DNA from: Helicobacter ibis
GTDB taxonomy: Bacteria > Campylobacterota > Campylobacteria > Campylobacterales > Helicobacteraceae
Assembly: GCF_027859255.1 (NCBI RefSeq)
Contig: NZ_JAQHXR010000004.1
Span: forward strand, 74,858 to 138,857
Direction of reading: 5' to 3'
DNA length: 64,000 nt
The notes beneath the pieces are model-generated. The model was not told the origin of the DNA. It did no database searches and worked only from the letters and a program-made list of their open reading frames with translations. This document shows positions 9,571 to 17,778 of the stretch, piece by piece (within the stretch, counting starts at the first letter, position 1; the number at the start of each line of letters is the position of its first letter). The position numbers and the translations under genes are program-made.

Positions 9571-9967
9571 AAATTATAAATTATTAAATTTTAGCGTTAT
9601 GGGTGATTTGCGTGGAAATCTTGTGAGTTTGGAAGAAAATAAAAACATACCATTTTGTATAAAGAGAGTGTATTATATATACAATACTAGCGATAAAGAG
9701 AGAGGATTTCATGCACATACAAGATTGGAACAAGTAGCAGTTGTGTTAAGTGGTGAGTGCGAGTTTGTGCTCGATAGTGGAAAGAGTAGGGAAGTTATAA
9801 AGCTAGATACTCCTAGTGTTGGGCTATATATTGGCATTGGAATATGGAGAGAGATGAGGAATTTTAGCTCTAATTGTGTGCTAATGGTTTTAGCTAGTGA
9901 GTATTATGATGAGAATGAGTATATTAGAGATTATGATGAGTTTTTAAAATTTAAGGGGATAAAATGA
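9560..9967 (+). CDS. dTDP-6-deoxy-hexulose 3,4-ketoisomerase (FdtA/QdtA type)
   Basis: A small cupin enzyme of 135 residues of the FdtA/QdtA/TylM3 family, which turns dTDP-4-keto-6-deoxyglucose into the 3-keto sugar on the way to dTDP-Fuc3N or dTDP-Qui3N. The family block DLRGNLVSLEENKNIPF and the catalytic RGFHAH (two histidines) are both present, followed by the cupin strand EQVAVVLSGECEF. Two starts are possible, ATG 9548 and ATG 9560; the second is preferred because known FdtA proteins begin at that point and AAAGAA lies just upstream. Whether the product is the galacto or gluco epimer cannot be told. The aminotransferase and acetyltransferase that normally follow are not in this window. 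Confidence 0.85.
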   Translation: MDFRNYKLLNFSVMGDLRGNLVSLEENKNIPFCIKRVYYIYNTSDKERGFHAHTRLEQVAVVLSGECEFVLDSGKSREVIKLDTPSVGLYIGIGIWREMRNFSSNCVLMVLASEYYDENEYIRDYDEFLKFKGIK

Positions 9968-10947
9968 AAAAAGCACCAAAATTATCATTACTAGCACCTA
10001 GTTTCAATCATCAAAACTATGTGAAGTATTTCTTAGATTCTGTATTAAATCAAACTTGTGAAGATTTTGAGCTAATTATTGTTGATGACTGCTCTTCTGA
10101 TTCAAACATACAAATAATAGAAAGCTATAAAGATAAGAGAATAAAGCTAATCAAACATAAGCATAACTTAGGAATGAATGCTGCACTTAATAGTGCGTTT
10201 GAAAAAAGCACTGGAGAATACTTAATGTTTTGTGCTAGTGATGATATTCTAGCTCCAAATGCCATTGAGACAATGATAAATGCTCACAATAATAGCAAAG
10301 CAGTTACAATTTATACCAAGCTTATCCCAATAGATATTAATAACAATGTAGTTCATAGTCATATGAATGGATATTTAAATATGCAAAAAAGAAGCACAGA
10401 AGAGTTCTTGCGACATACATTTTTAGTGTCAAATCTCTTTGTATCACCCGGAATGTGTGTTAAGAGAGAATATTTTGAGAGAATTTATCCATTGCCACTA
10501 TCATTGTGTAACTACCAAGATTATAAAATGCACATAGATTTACTTAAGTTTGGTGAAATTGATGTGTTAGAAGAAAGAGTTGTGTATTATAGGTTACCAA
10601 GTGCTGTATCTGGTGCTAGTGCTCCAAGTGCTAAGACTGGAATGAGAGAATATTTAGAGACGCATTATTTTTTGGATTCTTATATTGCATATGATGATTT
10701 AGAGCTTTTATCTAGGACATTTGCAAATGAGATAGAATTTACAGGGATAAAGCCATTTAAAGATACCTTGGAGTTTTTTTGGGGTTGCATGGCATTATGC
10801 TCGCCTCATGATATAAGGAAGACTTGGGGTTATCATAAGATTATGAATTTTTATAATACAAAAGAAGGTGCAACTTTACTTTATAAAAGATATAAATTTA
10901 CATTTGCACATCTTTTGAATCTTGTTAATTTTTTTATCAAACAATAA
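9964..10947 (+). CDS. Family 2 glycosyltransferase
   Basis: A 327-residue inverting GT-A enzyme. The fold starts with LSLLAPSFNHQNYVKYFLDS, then IIVDDCSSDSN (uridine site), and CASDD as the metal-binding DxD equivalent at about residue 86-89. After the catalytic region the C-terminal part is helical with no membrane segment. Its ATG overlaps the isomerase by 4 bases, so it is the last gene of the plus-strand unit GT8-rmlA-rmlB-fdtA-GT2 and may transfer the deoxy-sugar made by that module; this is inference from position. It ends back to back with the methyltransferase gene on the other strand. Confidence 0.85.
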   Translation: MKKAPKLSLLAPSFNHQNYVKYFLDSVLNQTCEDFELIIVDDCSSDSNIQIIESYKDKRIKLIKHKHNLGMNAALNSAFEKSTGEYLMFCASDDILAPNAIETMINAHNNSKAVTIYTKLIPIDINNNVVHSHMNGYLNMQKRSTEEFLRHTFLVSNLFVSPGMCVKREYFERIYPLPLSLCNYQDYKMHIDLLKFGEIDVLEERVVYYRLPSAVSGASAPSAKTGMREYLETHYFLDSYIAYDDLELLSRTFANEIEFTGIKPFKDTLEFFWGCMALCSPHDIRKTWGYHKIMNFYNTKEGATLLYKRYKFTFAHLLNLVNFFIKQ

Positions 10948-11930
10948 CTATTTTGCGATAATCACAGAGCCAAATAGATCCGCAATAGGAATTATAGTTA
11001 CATTGTGTTTTTTGGAGAATTCATCTATGGCTTCTTTAGTGCCACTAAATACCTTGTTATGATAGTCGTGTGCCATTATGTATCCACCTTGACTTAATCT
11101 AGGGTAGAATATTTCTAATGCGTCTTTCATTGGCTTATATAAATCCATATCTAAGCTAACAAATGCAAATTTCTCATCATCTAGGTCAAATGTCCCTGGA
11201 AAGTAACCTTGTTTTATTATGCAGTTTTCTTTATATGGCATAGATTCTAATACTGCATTAGCGTTTGTATTTTTGAATCCTTTATTAAAGAAATCAGTAG
11301 ATCCAAACTCGCATTTTATATCACTTGGACTAAAGCCCTCAAATGTATCAAACAAATAAAATTGTCTATCTTTGAAGAATCTATTTATAATCCTTGCGAA
11401 CTCTCCTTTAAATACACCACATTCAGCGATCGCACCATTTACATTTTTGCTCAGTATTTGTTGTGAGAGTAGATATAGTGTTTGGATTCTTATAAAGTCA
11501 AATCCTTCTTGTGTGTTTTCATGCCACATTGTTACGGCTTGGAAGTTTTTTGCTTTCCATTTTGGCATTATTTTTTGCGTTAGATCTAAGTTGAGATACC
11601 TTTTTACAAATTCATTTGGTAATTTTAGTGCTTCTTGTATTTTTGGATTATTTTCTCTTTCAAATATATAACCGCATATTATAGATTCATTAATACCTGC
11701 TCTTAGTAGTTCTTCTTTTACAGATTCAAAGTTTCCACTTGCTATTAAAATATAATCAAATTCTATATCTTTTAATTTTGAGATATTTATTAAGGGTTTA
11801 TTATTAAATTGCCCCCCCCCCCCCTTGTTAGCTCATAAGAGTTTATAAAGGCTATAATTTCACAACTATCATCTATTAGTTCCATAGCATATTTATAAGC
11901 AGAACCAATGCCACATACTACAAGTTTCAT
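10948..11930 (-). CDS. Phase-variable TylF-type methyltransferase, out of frame here (13-G tract)
   Basis: From ATG 11930 (AAAGGA upstream) the minus strand reads MKLVVCGIGSAYKYAM..., a nucleotide-binding-like N-terminal domain, then enters 13 G. With 13 G the frame stops at TAA six codons later. With 11 or 14 G it would continue without interruption through QFNNKPLINISKL and FDYILIASGNFESVK into the TylF/macrocin O-methyltransferase domain (206 residues from 11568), for a total of 326-327 residues. The methyltransferase part shows the SAM-binding CGVFKGEFARI, the acidic LFDTFEGF and the metal-site segment SLDMDLYKPM with AHDY. Such proteins methylate or modify sugars of surface glycans. An internal restart at 11568 has no ribosome binding site, so the gene is scored as switched off. 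Confidence 0.85.
11812..11824. repeat. 13-bp poly-C/poly-G contingency tract
   Basis: Thirteen consecutive C on the given strand (G on the coding strand), 35 codons into the TylF-type gene. Length changes by one or two bases shift the frame; 11 or 14 restores the full protein. Confidence 0.95.
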
Positions 11931-11963
11931 AATTTGTCCTTTGTTTAAAACTAAAAAGCCCTA

Positions 11964-11969
11964 ATTATA
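11964..11969 (-). promoter_or_regulatory. Putative -10 element of the TylF-type gene
   Basis: TATAAT on the minus strand, 34-39 bp before ATG 11930, between the end of the GT2 gene and the methyltransferase gene. It gives the switched gene its own start of transcription. Confidence 0.55.
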
Positions 11970-11986
11970 CCCTTTTTGTCATAACT

Positions 11987-12991
11987 TTAAGCTATCTTTA
12001 TAATATCTTTAAATATTTCGCTAGTAGAGTAAAATCCTTTTAGTTTGTTATAGTGTTCAGCATAGACTTTTTGCATTATTGGAATTCTATAATGTGGATT
12101 ATCCACTGCTTTATATGCTATTGTTTTTAGTCTGTCTTGTATTGTTAAATAGTGTCGAAATGAAGTTGCTAGGGGAAGTATGAATTGTCTATTACTAAAT
12201 TCCCAAAATTGATACCACAAATGTGCCAATCTATAATGCAATAAATCTTCATTAATACTACTAAACACACCATTTCCATGCATATTATATACAGAATCTA
12301 CATCAGTAGAATGATATGAAAAGCCATGTATTAAATGTACAAAATTCCTAAAGCTATCCCCACCATATATATCATCTTCTAGTGCATTATCAAAAATGTG
12401 CATATAATTATTTAGACAATTTCTAAATATAGAACTACTAGTATGTCCCATAGTAGGATGTGACATTGGAGATTTTATTAATTCTAAGTCTTGTTGTGTG
12501 AGTGTTTTGTTTTGTATTACTTTATCTCTCTCATCAGCTGTTAGTAGCGAGAGAAACATACAAGAATGATCAATTGGATAATCAATGTATATATAATCTT
12601 CATTTGGCTTTTTAACTAGAGTTTTGCCTTGATAGCTCGTGTAGTTTTTGTTAGATTCTAAGAAATTTAGTGCTTTTTCTATCTTATCATCTCTAAGCCA
12701 GTAGTCATCACTATCAAGTGTACAAAAATACTCGCTATCTATTTGCTTGTATAGTGCTATTGCATTTTTACATACTTTTAGATTCTTCTTTTGTTTTATT
12801 AGCTTTATTTTGTCTTTGTGCTTTTTTCTGTATTTTTCTATTACTTTTATACTATTATCTGTTGAGGCATCATCGCTTATTATTATCTTGTATGGATAGT
12901 TTGTTTTTTGATTTAGGATTGAATCTAGAGTTCTTGTGATTGTTTGTTCGCCATTGTAGTTTGGTATGAGTATGCTTAATGAAGGCTTCAC
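11987..12991 (-). CDS. Family 2 glycosyltransferase, probably phase variable at its 5' end
   Basis: A 334-residue GT2 protein if read from GTG 12991: SLSILIPNYNGEQTITRTLDS, then SDDASTDNS (nucleotide site) and TLDSDDYW (metal-binding DSDD). A 12-G tract lies just upstream of the GTG. An ATG at 13046 starts a frame that runs through 12 codons into the tract; with 12 G it continues in the wrong frame, but with 11 or 14 G it joins the glycosyltransferase frame and adds about 18 residues. Either the ATG is the true start and the gene is off here, or the GTG is used with the G run acting as a ribosome binding site. The gene lies downstream of flhB2 on the same strand. Confidence 0.8.
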   Translation of the reverse strand: MKPSLSILIPNYNGEQTITRTLDSILNQKTNYPYKIIISDDASTDNSIKVIEKYRKKHKDKIKLIKQKKNLKVCKNAIALYKQIDSEYFCTLDSDDYWLRDDKIEKALNFLESNKNYTSYQGKTLVKKPNEDYIYIDYPIDHSCMFLSLLTADERDKVIQNKTLTQQDLELIKSPMSHPTMGHTSSSIFRNCLNNYMHIFDNALEDDIYGGDSFRNFVHLIHGFSYHSTDVDSVYNMHGNGVFSSINEDLLHYRLAHLWYQFWEFSNRQFILPLATSFRHYLTIQDRLKTIAYKAVDNPHYRIPIMQKVYAEHYNKLKGFYSTSEIFKDIIKIA

Positions 12992-12998
12992 TATCTTG

Positions 12999-13010
12999 CC
13001 CCCCCCCCCC
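12999..13010. repeat. 12-bp poly-C/poly-G contingency tract
   Basis: Twelve consecutive C on the given strand (G on the coding strand), 7 bases before the GTG codon of the GT2 gene and 33 bases after the in-line ATG 13046. Confidence 0.95.
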
Positions 13011-13071
13011 TATTTGTAAAATAAAATTGAAACTATACTTAAGCATTTATTAAATATATTTTAAAATATTA

Positions 13072-13353
13072 TTAATTTTTACTTGCTTGAGCTTTATTTT
13101 CTGTGTTGTATAACCATATGAAAACTTCTACTACTGCTTTGTATAGTTCTGGTGGGATTTCTTTATCTATTTCTAAATCCATTAATGAATCCACTAATGC
13201 TTTGCTTTGAAACAATGGTATGTCAAATTCTTTTGCTTTTTCTATTATTCTATCTGCTAATAGTCCTTCCCCCTTTGCTAGAACTTTTGGTGCTCTTTGT
13301 TTATTTTGTTCATATGCTAGAGCGACGGCTTTTTGTATGTGTTTATTTTGCAC
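13072..13353 (-). CDS. FlhB-like cytoplasmic-domain protein (FlhB2)
   Basis: A 93-residue soluble protein that matches the C-terminal cytoplasmic part of FlhB/YscU export proteins, without membrane segments: AVALAYEQNKQRAPKVLAKG followed by ADRIIEKAKEFDIPLFQS and the IPPELYKAVVEVFIWLY helix. The NPTH autocleavage site is absent, as in the small FlhB paralogue of H. pylori (HP1575, from memory). Its role in export is not settled; it can stand in for the processed FlhB C-terminal fragment in some bacteria. It overlaps the ribE stop by 1 base and is thus co-translated with it. Confidence 0.85.
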   Translation of the reverse strand: MQNKHIQKAVALAYEQNKQRAPKVLAKGEGLLADRIIEKAKEFDIPLFQSKALVDSLMDLEIDKEIPPELYKAVVEVFIWLYNTENKAQASKN

Positions 13354-13967
13354 TAATACGCTCCTAAGATTCTATCTACTGCTTCCCAAGTGAGCGGACT
13401 ATTTGGCTTTCTATCTAAAAAATGTTTTATCATTCTTGCAAACATATCTGTTTCTATATTTACTTCATCACCTACTTTGTATGTGTGGAGTAAAGTATTT
13501 TGCAATGTGTGTGGGATTATTGTTAGTCTAATTCCATTTTGTAATACTTCATTTATAGTTAGGCTAATACCATTTATACATATGCTTCCCTTTGGGATAC
13601 ATAGACTTAGTATTTCTTGTGTTGTTTTTATATAAAAGTCTGTGCCTATTTTGTGTTTTATTATTTTTGTGATTTCTCCTATACCATCTATATGCCCTTG
13701 CACGAAATGTCCATCAAGTCTGTCATTTGTCTTTAGTGCTGGTTCTATATGGACTAGATTCTTGTATGATTTTATTGCTATATTTTTTATGCTCTCTTCG
13801 CTTAATTCTAAGGAAAACCCATTTTCTAATATTTCTATAATTGTTAGACATGCACCATTTACAGCTATGCTATCACCTAGTTTTCCTTTGTGTTTTGCAA
13901 TTATTGTCAGTTTATTGTCTTGTAGGCTTTTTACTTGTGCAATTTCTCTAACCAAGCCTGTAAACAT
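13353..13967 (-). CDS. ribE: Riboflavin synthase alpha chain
   Basis: Dismutates two 6,7-dimethyl-8-ribityllumazine to riboflavin. The 204-residue protein starts with the invariant MFTGLV, and two tandem lumazine-binding repeats of about 90 residues follow (GDSIAVNGACLTI in the first, GSICINGISLTI in the second), with GHIDGIG between. The AAAGGA ribosome binding site lies 7 bases before the ATG. It is divergent from tatD and leads the ribE-flhB2 unit. Confidence 0.95.
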   Translation of the reverse strand: MFTGLVREIAQVKSLQDNKLTIIAKHKGKLGDSIAVNGACLTIIEILENGFSLELSEESIKNIAIKSYKNLVHIEPALKTNDRLDGHFVQGHIDGIGEITKIIKHKIGTDFYIKTTQEILSLCIPKGSICINGISLTINEVLQNGIRLTIIPHTLQNTLLHTYKVGDEVNIETDMFARMIKHFLDRKPNSPLTWEAVDRILGAY

Positions 13968-14025
13968 CTATCAATCCTTTAAGGCATGTTGTATTAGAAT
14001 TTTATTTTAACATAAAGGAATTATT

Positions 14026-14832
14026 ATGAAGCTTTGCGATACACATTGTCATTTAGATGATGAACGATATTTTGATGATTTAGATTTAGTGATAAATAGA
14101 GCAAAAGAAAATGGAATTACTAGATTTATAATCCCAGCAGCACACCCAGATGACACAAAAAGAGCACAAGAAATATCTCATAGGCATGATTGTGTATTTT
14201 TTGCCACTGGACTTCACCCAAACTATCCTCATTTATATGATGAAAGATTCATAGAATCTTTCATTGAGGATAAAAAATGTGTCGCAATAGGTGAGTGTGG
14301 GTTGGATTATTACAATATAGAAGAAGCGTTAAATAGGACACAAATACAAAGTGCAGAAAAGCTAAAAGAACTTCAAAAAGAAGTCTTTGAATCTCAAATA
14401 AAACTAGCAATAAAGCATAAAAAGCCATTAATAGTCCATATAAGAGATGCTTCAAATGATTCTTTAGAAATATTACAAAAATACTCTAAAGAGCTTGTAG
14501 GTGGTATTTTGCATTGCTTTAATGCAGATTTTCAACTTCTATCTTTAGCAAAAGATGGGTTTTATTATGGTATTGGCGGAGTTTTGACATTTAAAAATGC
14601 AAGAAAGCTAGTTGAAGTCTTACCAAAAATACCTTTAGAATCTCTCCTTTTAGAGACAGATTCGCCATATCTTACTCCTCATCCTTATAGAGGTGAGAGA
14701 AATGAGCCTAGCTATATACCATTAGTGCTTGATAAAATGAGTGAAATTTTAAATATAGACAAAGAGATTCTAGTTTCTAAAATAAACCAAAACACAGAAA
14801 CTCTTTTTGGGAATCTTTTTAAAGCGTCTTAG
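14026..14832 (+). CDS. tatD: TatD family metal-dependent hydrolase (DNase)
   Basis: A TIM-barrel amidohydrolase of 268 residues with the family metal ligands: DTHCHLD at 5-11 (H7, H9), GECGLDYY with its glutamate, VHIRDA, HCF and the ETDSPYLTP block near the end. TatD enzymes are 3'-5' exonucleases or DNases involved in repair and possibly D-Tyr-tRNA deacylation. The stop overlaps the convergent nucT stop by 4 bases. Confidence 0.92.
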   Translation: MKLCDTHCHLDDERYFDDLDLVINRAKENGITRFIIPAAHPDDTKRAQEISHRHDCVFFATGLHPNYPHLYDERFIESFIEDKKCVAIGECGLDYYNIEEALNRTQIQSAEKLKELQKEVFESQIKLAIKHKKPLIVHIRDASNDSLEILQKYSKELVGGILHCFNADFQLLSLAKDGFYYGIGGVLTFKNARKLVEVLPKIPLESLLLETDSPYLTPHPYRGERNEPSYIPLVLDKMSEILNIDKEILVSKINQNTETLFGNLFKAS

Positions 14833-15353
14833 TATTTTTCACATTTTTTAAACATGAGTTCAAAGGCATTTTGTGCCTTTGTTATGAATTCTTTATTTTG
14901 CATTATTATTAAATTTTCGTAATTTGTCTCAAATGCACTTTTAGACCAGTTTGCAGAGCCTAAGATTATCTTTTTGCTATCGATAATAGCCATTTTTAGG
15001 TGCATTAGCCCTGTATATTTTTTATTTTTTGATAATTCTCCATCCAGTGTGCATACTTCTACATTTTTTAGCTTCGCTAGATAGCCTATTGTTGATTTAT
15101 CTGGGTTTTTATTTGCCTTTTTATCATAGATTATTCTTATTTTTGTACCTTTTTTAGCAGTGTCTCTTAGTGCTTTTGATATTTCCCTATTTGTGAAGCT
15201 ATATATGGCTACATCTATGCTTTTTGATGATTCTTTTATTGTTTGTGTTAGTGCCTTTATTGCTTGTTTGCTTTCTTGTGGCATGAAATATATTTCATCA
15301 GCATAAACAAAAGATAAAATAGCAATAAAACAAACAAGATATTTTTTTATCAT
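14829..15353 (-). CDS. nucT: Exported phospholipase D-type nuclease (NucT-like)
   Basis: A 174-residue protein with a Sec signal peptide (residues 1-18, ending FVYA) and one phospholipase D domain with the HxKx4D motif (HLKMAIID) followed by GSANWS. Single-motif PLD nucleases such as Nuc act as dimers. The H. pylori homologue NucT (HP0323, from memory) is an envelope-bound nuclease that takes part in use of external DNA for purines and in transformation. Neighbour order nucT / acidic protein / gmk matches H. pylori. Divergent from the acidic-protein gene. Confidence 0.9.
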   Translation of the reverse strand: MIKKYLVCFIAILSFVYADEIYFMPQESKQAIKALTQTIKESSKSIDVAIYSFTNREISKALRDTAKKGTKIRIIYDKKANKNPDKSTIGYLAKLKNVEVCTLDGELSKNKKYTGLMHLKMAIIDSKKIILGSANWSKSAFETNYENLIIMQNKEFITKAQNAFELMFKKCEKY

Positions 15354-15379
15354 AAAATTCCTTCTTTTAAGATATAAAG

Positions 15380-15388
15380 TGCTAGAAT
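15380..15388 (+). promoter_or_regulatory. Extended -10 promoter of the acidic-protein gene
   Basis: TG-C-TAGAAT, an extended -10, 43 bp before ATG 15431 in the divergent gap with nucT. Confidence 0.5.
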
Positions 15389-15430
15389 TGTAGCAGATTT
15401 TGGTCTAAACTAGGTCATGGAGTGTTTCTT

Positions 15431-17143
15431 ATGAAGTTGTATTTAGTTAATAAAAATCCGATTATTACAAAGCTTGTAACATTAAGTGCTGGTAAAATAG
15501 GACTAGATGTAGAAGAATCACAGGAACTAGACATAACAAACACTAGCGATATTTTATTATTAGATGATGAATGTTATGATGAAACACTCTTTAGCTCCTA
15601 CAAGGCTAATAACGCAGATTCTAAGTTAATTTTATTTTTCTCCAAATCAACAGACAGGATAGAAGGCTTTGATGAATATGTCCAAAAGCCATTTTTGCCA
15701 ACAGACCTACTTAAGCTATTAAGCAAACTAACTGGAATTGCCGCAGAGAATACACACGCAGAATCTGATATGTCAGATGATATATCGCAGTTTAACGACG
15801 ATTCTTTAGATGATTTTGGGTTAGATGGTGATATTGATTTGTCTGGATTAGATGATTTAGGATTAGATGATGAGGATTCAAATATGAATGAGAATAATAC
15901 TTCAGGTGTATTAGATGAAGATGATGTAAATGAAATTAAAACCCTACTAAATGATGATAGTGATAGTGTAGTTGTAGCTAGTGAAGATTCTGCTAATAAT
16001 GAGTCTTTAGATATGCCTAGTGATAGTGATATTGGGCTTGATAATGTTTCATTAGATGTAGATTCTAGTAGCACACTCGAAAATCCAATGGAAGGAGCTA
16101 ATGAATCATTTGACTTTGAAGAAAATGTAGATACAAGTGAAAGTGTGAGTGATGTGTCAGACTTTGATAAAGAGCAGTTTGATGAATTTTCAGCTGATGA
16201 TGAGAGTAAAGATTCTAGCAATGAAGAGATAGATACAAGTGATCTTTTATCAGAGCTTGATGAGAAGAAAGATGAGAATAATAGCACAGATGATACTTTA
16301 GATACTGCTAGTTTGGCTGATGCACTAGATAATCTAAACTTTGATGATGAGCTACCACAAGAGCAACCTAGCGTGGATACTGCAGATTCTAGCCTTACAG
16401 ATATTATGGATTTAAATATTGATAGCATGGATAGTGTTGAGGGATTAGGAGATAGTATTAGTGATTTAGGTAATGCAGATTCTAGCATGGATAGCACGGA
16501 GGATTCCGCACTTGATGATGTTAATCTATCTAGCGAAAGTGCAAACACAGAAGAATCTCTAACAGAAAATGAAAACCTAGATAGCCTAATAGATGAGGTA
16601 AGCACAGATACAAGTGATAATATAGCTGATGATATGAAGCTTGAATCTCTAGATGAACTATCTAAAGAAGATGAACCAGGAGACATTCTAGGAGATAGTA
16701 AAGAACAAGATAATGCAGATGAAAGTGCAATCACAGAGGATATACAAGATGAACTCTTAGAGATTCCACAAGATAACGAAGAATTCTCACAAGAAGACAC
16801 AATGCAAGAAGATATGATAAATGACGCTAGTAATGAGTTGCCACAAGTAAAAGAATCACAAGAATCAAAGCTAGAGGCTAATGATAATGAATTTTCAGCT
16901 TTAAGCTTAGAGGGTTTAAGCGAGGCATTAGGAGAGCCTATAACAAAAGAGCCAAATACCGCACCAATAGTCCCTAAAGATGCACCAAATGAAAGTGTAA
17001 ATCTTCCTACAAATATTTCTGCTACTTCACTAGATGGACTAATAGGTGCATTACAAGCATTGCAAACACAGAGCTTAAAGGAATTGCTAAATGGTGCTAC
17101 TATTAACATTAGCATACAATTCCCAAAAAAAGATGATCTATGA
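15431..17143 (+). CDS. Acidic, Ser/Asp/Glu-rich protein with an N-terminal pseudo-receiver domain
   Basis: A 570-residue protein in three parts. Residues 1 to about 105 resemble a response-regulator receiver fold: hydrophobic first strand, DILLLDDE where the phospho-aspartate would lie, KLILFFSK, and YVQKPFLPTDLL with the conserved lysine-proline. Residues from about 115 to 480 are low-complexity and highly acidic, rich in D, E, S, N and short LDxL/SLD-like motifs, and are probably disordered. The last 80 or so residues recover order (LSLEGLSEALGE, TSLDGLIGALQAL, INISIQFPKKD). Position between nucT and gmk matches the H. pylori poly-E-rich protein HP0322 (from memory). GTG 15422 would lengthen the frame, but GGAG at 15419-15422 places the start at ATG 15431. 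Function unknown. Confidence 0.8.
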   Translation: MKLYLVNKNPIITKLVTLSAGKIGLDVEESQELDITNTSDILLLDDECYDETLFSSYKANNADSKLILFFSKSTDRIEGFDEYVQKPFLPTDLLKLLSKLTGIAAENTHAESDMSDDISQFNDDSLDDFGLDGDIDLSGLDDLGLDDEDSNMNENNTSGVLDEDDVNEIKTLLNDDSDSVVVASEDSANNESLDMPSDSDIGLDNVSLDVDSSSTLENPMEGANESFDFEENVDTSESVSDVSDFDKEQFDEFSADDESKDSSNEEIDTSDLLSELDEKKDENNSTDDTLDTASLADALDNLNFDDELPQEQPSVDTADSSLTDIMDLNIDSMDSVEGLGDSISDLGNADSSMDSTEDSALDDVNLSSESANTEESLTENENLDSLIDEVSTDTSDNIADDMKLESLDELSKEDEPGDILGDSKEQDNADESAITEDIQDELLEIPQDNEEFSQEDTMQEDMINDASNELPQVKESQESKLEANDNEFSALSLEGLSEALGEPITKEPNTAPIVPKDAPNESVNLPTNISATSLDGLIGALQALQTQSLKELLNGATINISIQFPKKDDL

Positions 17144-17766
17144 TAGATTCTAAACAAAAGGGAGTAATTTTAATTCTATCAGGTCCAAGTGGTGCCGGTA
17201 AAAGCTCCCTCTATACTGCTTTAAAAGAATCTTTTCCAAACCATTATTTTTCTATTTCATCTACTACAAGAGATATGCGAGATGGAGAAGTGTGTGGGAT
17301 TCATTATAATTTTGTTACAAAAGAACAATTTCAAAAAGATATAGAGCTAGGAAATTTTTTAGAATGGGCAGAGGTTCATGGGAATTATTATGGCACTTCA
17401 AAAGCTCCTATTTTAAATGCATTAGAGCAAGGGAAGCTAGTTATATTTGATATTGATGTGCAAGGACAGGTAAATGTTAAAAAATCCTTTCCAAATCATA
17501 CAACTTCGGTGTTTGTAACAACAAAAGATAGCAAGATATTAGAAGATAGATTAATATCGCGTGGCGATATGGATAGTGAAGCCATAAAAAAACGACTTAA
17601 AAACGCCAGGTGTGAGCTAGATAATATTTCAAATTTTGACTATCTGCTTATTAATGATGATTTTAACACTACTGCAAGTGAGTTGATATGTATCGTAAAA
17701 TCAGCCTTTCATAAGGCCAGTTTATACGACTTAGAATCATTTAACAAATCATGGAGTAAATTATAA
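17140..17766 (+). CDS. gmk: Guanylate kinase
   Basis: Phosphorylates GMP to GDP. It has 208 residues with the P-loop GPSGAGKS at 15-22, the GMP-binding segment STTRDMRDGE, and the lid region around RLISRG. Its ATG overlaps the end of the acidic-protein gene by 4 bases, so the two are translationally coupled. Confidence 0.95.
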   Translation: MIDSKQKGVILILSGPSGAGKSSLYTALKESFPNHYFSISSTTRDMRDGEVCGIHYNFVTKEQFQKDIELGNFLEWAEVHGNYYGTSKAPILNALEQGKLVIFDIDVQGQVNVKKSFPNHTTSVFVTTKDSKILEDRLISRGDMDSEAIKKRLKNARCELDNISNFDYLLINDDFNTTASELICIVKSAFHKASLYDLESFNKSWSKL

Positions 17767-17778
17767 TAAAGAGATAAT

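Noticed and set aside
15598-17157. 519-codon serine-rich ORF on the minus strand
   Set aside because: It is the mirror image of the acidic protein: GAT/GAA-rich codons give TCA/TTC-rich antisense codons and remove stops. No start signal or family match.
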